From: GN02-872 sp963518665
GTDB taxonomy: Bacteria; Patescibacteriota; Gracilibacteria; BD1-5; UBA6164
Assembly (NCBI GenBank): GCA_963518665.1
Contig: CAUQKR010000027.1
Coordinates: 1-13,747 of the forward strand
Length of the DNA stretch: 13,747 nucleotides
Reading direction: 5' to 3'
The position numbers and the translations under genes are program-made. The notes under the pieces were generated by a model. The model made no database searches. It was given only the letters and a program-made list of their open reading frames with translations, and was not told where the DNA came from. Each line of letters opens with the position of its first letter. The first letter of the stretch is position 1. Shown piece by piece: positions 8,709 to 13,747 of the stretch.

Positions 8709-8859
8709 AGAAATCAAAATTGAAAGACCTACTAAAAAAGAAATGGTTAAACAATCATTTTTTAAGGTTAAAAGTTATCTTGAAGCTCCATTTTTATTTT
8801 TTATTTATGTAAATATAATTCTTTACTTTTGTTTTATTTTAAGCCTAATTCTCAAATAA
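8692..8859 (+). CDS. small single-span membrane protein, unknown
   Basis: 55 residues with no in-frame TGA. Residues 1-30 are basic and polar (TREIKIERPTKKEMVK), followed by one hydrophobic span of about 22 residues (APFLFFIYVNIILYFCFILS) and a C-terminal lysine. It starts within the portal gene (17-base overlap) and its stop falls in the loop of the terminator at 8841-8877, like the ends of other genes here, which favours a real gene. A holin-like or membrane-anchor role is possible, but a single span with a cytoplasmic basic tail is not diagnostic. It could be a chance frame in AT-rich DNA, where hydrophobic stretches arise easily. Confidence 0.5.
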   Translation: MTIQTREIKIERPTKKEMVKQSFFKVKSYLEAPFLFFIYVNIILYFCFILSLILK

Positions 8860-8877
8860 TGAGAGTTAGGCTTTTTT
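8841..8877 (+). terminator. intrinsic terminator after the portal unit
   Basis: Strongest hairpin in the window: AAGCCTAATTCTCA (8841-8854) pairs with TGAGAGTTAGGCTT (8860-8873) over 14 bp with one G-U pair and a 5-base loop, followed by T6. It lies just before the scaffold/capsid promoter. Confidence 0.93.
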
Positions 8878-8892
8878 ATGTCTGTTTTATTC
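8871..8892 (+). repeat. 22-bp direct repeat, copy 1 (terminator tail/-35 module)
   Basis: Positions 8871-8892 are identical to 10881-10902. The repeat spans the terminator T-tract, the spacer ATGTCTG and the -35 element TTTATTC. It joins terminator and promoter into one unit before the capsid and the major tail genes only; the promoters at 6242 and 12786 have a different linker (TTTTTC). Confidence 0.85.
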
Positions 8893-8913
8893 AAAAACTT
8901 TTTTTAATATAAT
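8886..8913 (+). promoter_or_regulatory. late-type promoter, scaffold/capsid unit
   Basis: TTTATT (8886-8891) then C, 16-base spacer, TATAAT (8908-8913). Same design as the other three promoters. It drives a 98-base leader before the scaffold gene. Confidence 0.82.
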
Positions 8914-9011
8914 GGTTATTGTGTATATATGTATAAAAAATAACTTTTTTATAACTTCAAGCTTCCCTATATAGCTTGTAAAAAATAATATTTGTATAAC
9001 AATAATAAAAG
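8914..9011 (+). promoter_or_regulatory. structured 5' leader of the scaffold/capsid mRNA
   Basis: About 98 bases between the -10 box and the scaffold ATG without a gene. It contains a perfect 6-bp hairpin CAAGCT/AGCTTG (8958-8963 with 8973-8978, loop TTCCCTATA+T) and possible weaker pairings GTTATT/AATAAC (8915-8920 with 8939-8944) and AAAAAA/TTTTTT around 8935-8950. No riboswitch signature is recognisable. A leader that stabilises the transcript or tunes translation of an abundant product is the simplest inference. Confidence 0.5.
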
Positions 9012-9593
9012 ATGGAAATAACAATTACAAAATCAGAATATGATGAACTAGTAAAAACTAAAAGTTTATACTCAGAGTTAGAAAAAAAAGTTTGTGAGCT
9101 ACAAGAAGAAAGCAAAAATAAAGCAAAAGCTTTGGAAGAAAGTAGAGAAAAACTAAAAGTTAAAACTGAAGAGTTTAAAACTACTTTAGCTGAAAAAGAA
9201 GAAGCTTTAGAACAAGTTAAAAAAGCTTTTGATTTGCAAGAATGAGAAGATTTTTTAACTAAAGTAAATTCATTAAAAGAAAATAATGATAAATATTTTT
9301 GAATTTTAAAACAAAAAGAAGAAGAAACTTTAAAAAATATAGAAGCTTACAAAAAGCATTTATGAGAAGATTATTTAAAAGAAAAATCAAGTTTCTTAGA
9401 TTGATTATCACTTGAAAAAACTGAATTTATTTTAAAAGAATTTGCTGAAAATAATGGTTATTGAAAAACACCAAAAGTTGAAGGAAATGACAATCAATGA
9501 TCTAAAAATGAAAATCCAACAAAAACAACTGAAACTGAAAAACTTTTAGAAGGTGGTGCATCTTTTAATGATTTAGTCTCATCTTTAAATTAA
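9012..9593 (+). CDS. capsid scaffold protein
   Basis: 193 residues. Residues ~12-80 are a near-continuous coiled coil rich in Glu/Lys/Leu (SELEKKVCELQEESKNKAKA and onward), and a second helix (EDYLKEKSSFLD, residues ~118-130) follows. The C-terminal part is low-complexity and polar (NDNQGSKNENPTKTTETEKL), ending in a short hydrophobic motif (FNDLVSSLN). This is the usual shape of GP20-type scaffold proteins that template prohead assembly. It lies 33 bases upstream of the major capsid gene. No protease motif is present, so maturation proteolysis, if any, must come from elsewhere. In a standard-code reading it would end at residue 77, at TGA 9243-9245. Confidence 0.82.
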
Positions 9594-9626
9594 AAAAATA
9601 TTTTATTTAATAAGTTTTTTTATAAA

Positions 9627-10823
9627 ATGATTGATGTATCAAGACAAGTTTTACCTATTTTACAAGTAAATCTAAAAGAACAATGAAAACTTGGTGCTGT
9701 TGCTTTAGCTAATAGAGAAGCTGATGCTACTGCCACTAAAGTTGAATGGAAAGAAATGACTGTAGGGGCTGTTAAGTTTAATCCTACTGTTGCAATCAAT
9801 GAAAAAAATTATTTTTCAACTACTGAAGCTAAAGAAATTTCAGTTCCAACTAAAAATCTTTTAGTTTGAGATGTTTTATCTGTACAAGATAAAGATAAAA
9901 AATCAAAATGAGATTTGAGACTTATGGTAACTGAAATTGTAGACTCTACTAAAGCTAAAGTACAAAAATTGGGTTGAAATGATACTACTGTTGCTGTTAC
10001 TGATTTTTTCTATGTTGAAACTACTGCTAATGAAGAAGGAGCAATAACAAAAGAAAGAAGAAGTATTGAAACTCCAAGAACTCTTTTCAATTACACTCAA
10101 ATTATCAAAACTTCTGCTACTATTACTTGAACACAAGCTGAAGTTAATAACTATGATTTTAATGATATTAAGGCTGAATTAAGAAAACAAGCTTACAAAA
10201 AATTTAGTGATTTGTTTGATTGAATGATAACTTCTACTGTTAGAACTTCAATTGTAACTTCTGATGGTAAAACTAGACAAATTGCTGGTTGACTTCTTTA
10301 TTTTGCAAATAATGAGTTTGAAAAAAATACTGGTGAATATGTTTGAGTTTCAACTGCAAATGTTAAAACTTTAAAATCTGGTTGATTAACTAAAGATGAA
10401 ATTGATTTAGCTTTTAAATATGCAATTGAAAATGGTTGAGCTATAAATTCTGTAATAGTAAACACTGCTCAAGCAATAGCTTTATCTAAACTATATCAAG
10501 ATAAAGTAAATGTAAATATTGTAAATGGTACTACTCCAACTACTGTTGGTTGATCTGTACAAATCTTAAAATCCCCAATTGATGTTGCTGGGAATTTAAT
10601 TACAAACATTTATTTAGATACAAAAATGCCACAAGATGAAGCTATTTTCTTTAATAAAGATTTAATCTCAACTAAAGCTTTAAAAAATAGAGCACTTATG
10701 GAAAAAATACATGAACCTTCTGGGGATAATGATAACTATACTATTGACCTTTCTGGTGAATGGACTGCAATTTTTAGAAATGCAAAAGAAAATACTTATG
10801 TATTAAAAAATCTTGCTATTTAG
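9627..10823 (+). CDS. major capsid protein (SU10/DUF5309-like)
   Basis: 398 residues forming the head shell. The best family evidence is the central block FNYTQIIKTSATITGTQAEV (154-173): 'N.tqi....v.vSGT' is the landmark of SU10-type (DUF5309) major capsid proteins, followed by a helix IKAELRKQAYKKFSDLFD and a RQIAGGLLYF strand ('r.~~Gl...i'). The C-terminal half (KMPQDEAIFFNKDLI) matches the family's P-domain strand near the end. Glycine is split almost evenly between TGA and GGT, with Gly-Gly pairs repeatedly written GGT-TGA. It is the last gene before a terminator and shares its promoter only with the scaffold, as expected for the most abundant virion protein. Confidence 0.85.
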
Positions 10824-10857
10824 TTTTTTATTTGTTTTTATTCATATTTTTTAGTTT

Positions 10858-10887
10858 AAAAGAGTTAGTTTTTACTAGCTCTTTTTT
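10858..10887 (+). terminator. intrinsic terminator after the capsid gene
   Basis: AAAAGAGTTAGT (10858-10869) pairs with ACTAGCTCTTTT (10874-10885), 12 bp with one G-U pair and a TTTT loop, then a T-tract to 10887. Confidence 0.92.
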
Positions 10888-10902
10888 ATGTCTGTTTTAT
10901 TC
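10881..10902 (+). repeat. 22-bp direct repeat, copy 2 (terminator tail/-35 module)
   Basis: Identical to 8871-8892. It covers the end of the terminator and the start of the promoter before the major tail gene. The flanks differ from copy 1, so this is a conserved regulatory module and not a recent duplication of a longer segment. Confidence 0.85.
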
Positions 10903-10923
10903 TATAAAAAAAATAAGTATACT
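10896..10923 (+). promoter_or_regulatory. late-type promoter, major tail unit
   Basis: TTTATT (10896-10901) then C, 16-base spacer, TATACT (10918-10923). Same spacing as the other three; the -10 differs by one base. It is followed by a 105-base leader. Confidence 0.75.
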
Positions 10924-11028
10924 AAAAATACTAAAAAAAAAAGTTATTATTTTTTATATATACACAAAATTAAAATAGTTAAAAATACATATAGACACAA
11001 AACTTTTTATCTATTTAATAAATAAAAA
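10924..11028 (+). promoter_or_regulatory. long AT-rich 5' leader of the major tail mRNA
   Basis: 105 bases with no gene and no Shine-Dalgarno. Nearly all A/T. The part at 10943-10967 (GTTATT...TATACACAA) is close to the reverse complement of the scaffold leader at 8919-8944. No stable hairpin like that in the scaffold leader is seen. Confidence 0.4.
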
Positions 11029-11790
11029 ATGAGTAACAATAATTTATTATTCCCTATTATTATCTGAAAGGTAAGAATAAGAGATTTTGACAATGAAGGA
11101 CTTTTTGCTAATATTGATTGTGCGACTAATGTTAAAACTACAATTTCAACTAGTGAAACTAAAGAGCTTGTTTGTTGAAGTTGACAATCATTGACACTAG
11201 AAAAACCATCTGGAAGTATAACACTTAAAGTTATAAAAACTAAAAATCCTGATCTAATTTGAAAGCTTTTAAATTTAAATGTTTTAACAAAACAATCTGG
11301 AGCAAATAATTTAGTTGATGTAAAAGTTACTTTTGCAAAAGATGGAGTTATTGAAATGCTTGAAAGAAGCAATGATTGAAACTGAATTACTGGCATAACT
11401 ATAAAATCACTTGATAAAGCTGTAACTTATGTAAAAGATACTGATTTTACTGTTGAAGTAATAGATAATAAAACTATTATAAAGAAAAAATGATCTAAAA
11501 TTCCTGAAGGGACAACTGTTCTTGTATCTGGAACTATAAATCAAAATTGATTTAAACAAGTTGAAATTGCTAGACTACAAAGAGCTAAAAAGAAATTTTC
11601 TATTGAACTTTATGGTGAAGACCAAACAACAGGTAAATTAACAATGTTATATGCTACACCTGTTGAGTTGGACTCTGAATATGTTCTTGAAATGATTGAT
11701 GCCTTTAGAGATGGTGATATTGCTTGAAGTGAACTTACTTTTAAATTATCTGATGGTTGAAAAATCACTTATACTGATGAGAATATATAG
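11029..11790 (+). CDS. probable major tail (tube) protein
   Basis: 253 residues. The composition is beta-rich and Thr/Ser/Gly/Val-heavy, with LFANIDCATNVKTTISTSET early and strands such as IKSLDKAVTYVKDTDFTVEV and TVLVSGTINQNG in the middle. A C-terminal LDSEYVLEMIDAFRDGDIAG helps set the domain end, closing with a strand ELTFKLSDGGKITY. Together with its own promoter, long leader and terminator, and its position between the capsid gene and the tail-assembly genes, this fits the tail-tube subunit of a siphovirus. I see no Ig-like domain signature, although the size would allow one. Assignment rests on context and fold pattern more than on a sequence motif. Ends in TAG. Confidence 0.65.
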
Positions 11791-11800
11791 TAAGATTTTT

Positions 11801-11825
11801 AAAAGAGGGTTCTCCCCTCTTTTTT
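11801..11825 (+). terminator. intrinsic terminator after the major tail gene
   Basis: AAAAGAGGG (11801-11809) pairs with CCCTCTTTT (11815-11823), 9 bp with a 5-base loop and a T-run to 11825. No promoter of the TTTATTC/TATAAT design follows in the 17 bases before the next ATG, so downstream genes probably rely on leak-through. Confidence 0.9.
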
Positions 11826-11842
11826 ATTTAATTTTTTAAATT

Positions 11843-12376
11843 ATGTATAAAAATTTTTCATATTTAGAAAAAGATTTAGAGCTTGTCTTAAAATTTAAAA
11901 CTAGAGAATTAAAAATAGTTTTTAGAGAGCCTAAAATGTATGATTTACTAGTTTTTGAAGAAATGGTAAAAGAGGAAAAACTTTTTGAAGCTTTAGATTT
12001 TTTAAAAATAAAAATAAAAAAGACTGATTTTTTAAGTGCTCCTACTGAAATTTTAAATGCTATTTTAAAAGTTTGTTATAGTTGAAATAAAAATTTTTCA
12101 AATCTAGAGGATGCAAGAAATAGTTGAGATGCTTCTTTTCTTCCTTCTATTTTAGATCTATTATGAAAGAGGTATTGAAAAACCCCAATTGAGCTTTTGA
12201 AAGAAATGACACCTACTATTTTTGAAACTTATCTTGCTTGATTTGAATTTTCTTTAAATTTACAAAATAATGAAGCAAATAAAAATTATAAATTTAAGGA
12301 AAAATGAAAAATTTCAGATGAAGAAATAAAAAAAGCTGATGAAATTTTAAAAAGGTTAGAAAATTTTAATTTTTAA
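11843..12376 (+). CDS. tail assembly chaperone-like protein (gpG position)
   Basis: 177 residues, mostly helical. The N-terminal third (FREPKMYDLLVFEEMVKEEK, residues ~28-47) and the central KRYGKTPIELLKEMTPTIFETYLAGFEF segment (residues ~111-138) resemble tail chaperones, which have a similar 'yg.tp.e...l' helix late in the protein. It lies between the major tail and tape-measure genes, where gpG/gpGT-type chaperones are found. TGA codons carry glycines from residue 81 on; a standard-code reading would stop there. The last residues are Glu/Lys-rich. No clear -1 slippery heptamer leading to an extended frame is seen, so a classical G/GT frameshift fusion is not evident. 10 bases separate it from the next gene. 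Confidence 0.5.
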
Positions 12377-12386
12377 TAAAAATAAA

Positions 12387-12773
12387 ATGAAAAGTGAAAA
12401 AATAGAGGCTCTTATAAGGGCTTTTAAGAAAAATTCTGATATAACTCTCATCTTTTGAGAAAACATTGCTTATAGTTCATTTTTTAAGGATTTAGACAAT
12501 ATTTGACTAATTTTAGAACCTATTTATGAAAAAAAGAAAGATTGTTACAAAAATTCTTTACTACAAGTAAAAATTATTGACTCTAAAATTTGAAATACAA
12601 GAATGCAATTAAAAAAATATATGGAAATGGTAGAAGATTTTTTAACTTCAAAATTAAAAAATTTTGGTTGAGAATTTGAAACTCTAGCTGTAGTTCCAAC
12701 TTGAGATGAAGTTATTTTAAAAAATGAAAAATCAAGGTTAGTTTTTGTTAAAAGATTTAATTTTTATTATTAA
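12387..12773 (+). CDS. tail gene of unknown family, possibly tail terminator
   Basis: 128 residues, not firmly recognised. An N-terminal helix (EALIRAFKKNS) is followed by strands (ITLIFGENIAYS, then NSLLQVKIIDSKIG), a long helix (TRMQLKKYMEMVEDFLTSKL) and a C-terminal strand pair ending in SRLVFVKRFNFYY. This alpha-beta order with a helix across a sheet recalls tail terminator proteins (gpU/DUF3168-like), whose gene normally lies just before the major tail gene but is missing there in this window; so it may have moved. It could instead be a second tail-assembly factor. Its TAA stop lies within a terminator hairpin. Confidence 0.4.
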
Positions 12774-12782
12774 ATCTTTTTT
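12750..12782 (+). terminator. intrinsic terminator at the end of the chaperone unit
   Basis: AAAAGATTTAAT (12750-12761) pairs with ATTAAATCTTTT (12769-12780), 12 bp with a 7-base loop, then TT. It contains the stop codon of the preceding gene (12771-12773), and the tape-measure promoter starts within a few bases. Confidence 0.88.
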
Positions 12783-12785
12783 CTT

Positions 12786-12813
12786 TTTATTCAAAAAATA
12801 AAAAAATTATAAT
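12786..12813 (+). promoter_or_regulatory. late-type promoter, tape-measure unit
   Basis: TTTATT (12786-12791) then C, 16-base spacer, TATAAT (12808-12813). Its linker to the terminator (TTTTTTC) matches the one at 6242 and not the 22-bp repeat type. ATG of the tape-measure gene is 31 bases after the -10 box. Confidence 0.78.
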
Positions 12814-12844
12814 TTAAATAAAATTATTTTATAAAATCTAAAAA

Positions 12845-13747
12845 ATGCCTAAAGAAAGTATAGAGGTACAAATTGAACTTGATAATACTGAATTTTTAAA
12901 AAGTTTAGAAAGAACTGAAAAAAGTATTTCAGACTGGATAAAAAAAGTTGAGTGAAAAGGTAAAATTGTTTTGGATGTTGATACAAAAAAATTGGAGACT
13001 AAAACTGCTGAATGAATTAAAAAAGTAAAAGATACTGTTAAAAATAATCCTGCTGAACCTATAATATCACTTGAAGAATATCAGAAAAAACTAGAAAAGG
13101 CTGAAATATATGCTAAAGACTCAAAAACAAAGCTTGATTGAAAAATGAAGTTTAAATTACAAGCTGAAGTTGTTGAGTTTGAGGATAAACTTGAAAAATT
13201 AAAAGCTCAAATTAAAGAGTTTAAAAAAACTTGAGAAGTTCCTGTTGTTTTAAAACTTGAATTACAAGAAGCTAAAAAAAATCTAGCTGAAGCAAAAAGA
13301 AGTTTAGAGAATTACTTAAATACTGGGGATACTTGAATGAGTAGATTTCATAAAAGTGTAACTAGTGGTTGGAGTGCTCTCACTGGTACTGCAATGAAGG
13401 TTGCTTGAGCTGTTGGGAGTGTAGTTTTAGCTGTAAAGAAATGACTTGATATTGCTGATGAATTTGCTACTGCATATTCTAAACAAGAAAGTGCTTTTGC
13501 TTGAATAAAAAAGACTGTTGATGCTACTAATGATGAATATAAAGCAATGGATGTTGAGCTTAGAAATTTAGCTAAAAGAATTCCCCTTACTTATGAAGAG
13601 TTAGCTTGAATTTGAGAAACTTTGTGACAAATGTGAATTTGAAAAGAAGACTTGATTGAAGTAACTGAAGTTGTTGCAAAGCTTGGTACTGCTATTTCTT
13701 GAGTTAGTAAGGAGGAGGCTGCATCTACAATGGCAAGAATTTTGGCT
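12845..13747 (+). CDS. phage tail tape measure protein (5' part; runs off the window)
   Basis: 301 residues visible, still open at the right edge. Residues 1-160 are helical and charged, consistent with coiled-coil scaffold (KLEKAEIYAKDSKTKLDG, FEDKLEKLKAQIKEFKK, ELQEAKKNLAEAKRSLENYL). A hydrophobic glycine/alanine stretch (residues ~176-198, LTGTAMKVAGAVGSVVLAV) follows. Residues ~236-300 are the conserved tape-measure core: ELRNLAKRIPLTYEELAGIG, then GETLGQMGI, and VAKLGTAISGVSKEEAASTM, close to the TIGR01760-type domain ('A..~p~t..el......lgq.Gi'). Most glycines are TGA. The protein sets tail length and is made in few copies; it has its own promoter, separated from the tail-tube gene by two terminators. 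Confidence 0.88.

Noticed and set aside
8871..10902. 22-bp direct repeat as attachment sites or target duplications of a mobile element
   Set aside because: Both copies are functional parts of terminator-promoter junctions, and the DNA between them is the scaffold-capsid operon with no integrase or transposase.
11007..11396. 129-codon open frame on the minus strand
   Set aside because: Antisense to the major tail gene, which is supported by code-25 continuity, promoter and terminator. Other minus-strand frames (for example 3884-4211, 6865-7302, 9903-10136) are likewise shadows of + strand genes.
11823..11851. TTTATT followed by TATAAA as a fifth promoter
   Set aside because: The C after TTTATT is absent, spacing is 17, and the -10-like box lies inside the coding sequence, after the ATG at 11843.
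12357..12389. Possible +1 frameshift fusing the chaperone-like gene to the next gene (G/GT style)
   Set aside because: The +1 frame is open only from after TAG 12357-12359 to the next ATG, a window of about 17 bases before the stop; the only candidate is TTT-TAA at 12371, and no classical slippery site or downstream structure is evident.
13708..13720. AGGAGGAGG as a Shine-Dalgarno for an internal start
   Set aside because: It lies within the conserved tape-measure core, where it encodes Lys-Glu-Glu in a recognised domain; no other gene here uses an SD.
1..13747. Genes broken by many in-frame TGA codons, looking like pseudogenes
   Set aside because: Breaks are exclusively TGA, fall at glycine positions of conserved motifs, and the frames continue to a shared pattern of TAA/TAG stops. 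This is recoding, not decay.
1..13747. TGA read as tryptophan (code 4, mycoplasma-like)
   Set aside because: Trp is written TGG here, and Trp would destroy Walker A, the PP-loop and FGGSG motifs, whereas Gly restores them.
1..13747. CRISPR arrays, tRNA or rRNA genes
   Set aside because: No regularly spaced repeats and no cloverleaf or ribosomal sequence were recognised in either strand; gene-free gaps are at most about 200 bases and are taken up by terminators, promoters and leaders.

Overview
The window is one strand-consistent block of a tailed (siphovirus-like) phage genome or prophage that uses genetic code 25, in which TGA encodes glycine. All genes are on the + strand. Read with the standard code the region looks like debris; read with TGA = Gly it resolves into 20 tightly packed genes ending only in TAA or TAG. 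The reassignment shows in catalytic motifs: TGA supplies glycines of the PP-loop SGGKDS (1610-1612), both glycines of the terminase Walker A (4470-4472, 4485-4487), the methylase FGGSG and the ParB-like GGN/DGFHR motifs. Tryptophan is TGG, so a TGA = Trp code does not fit. Code 25 is known from Absconditabacteria (SR1) and Gracilibacteria, so the host is probably a member of one of these CPR lineages. The DNA is extremely AT-rich, almost without CpG, and has no recognisable Shine-Dalgarno sequences.

Layout. (1) 1-80: end of an upstream gene. (2) 103-3809: an accessory/DNA-metabolism cassette with a Dam-type adenine methylase, a ParB-like protein, a PAPS-reductase-like protein (resembling the IbrB/IbrA pairing), a GNAT acetyltransferase, an HNH-type zinc protein and a second ParB-like protein. 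(3) 3838-6223: packaging, with a small-terminase-like protein, the large terminase and a 107-residue helical protein of unknown role. (4) 6301-8859: head-tail joining, with a gp6-like connector, a probable head-closure protein, an HK97 gp10-like protein, the portal and a small single-span membrane ORF. (5) 9012-10823: scaffold and SU10/DUF5309-type major capsid protein. (6) 11029-11790: probable major tail protein. (7) 11843-12773: tail-assembly-chaperone-like protein and a possible tail terminator. (8) 12845 to the window end: tail tape measure, incomplete.

Expression. Five strong intrinsic terminators divide the structural region into short units. Four of them are followed directly by a near-identical promoter, TTTATTC-15 nt-TATAAT (or TATACT), with the same 16-nt spacing each time. 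The connector/portal, scaffold/capsid, major tail and tape-measure units each have their own start, and the capsid and tail-tube units also carry ~100-nt leaders. This looks like stoichiometry control by punctuation instead of one long late transcript. The chaperone unit has no such promoter and probably depends on leak through the preceding terminator.
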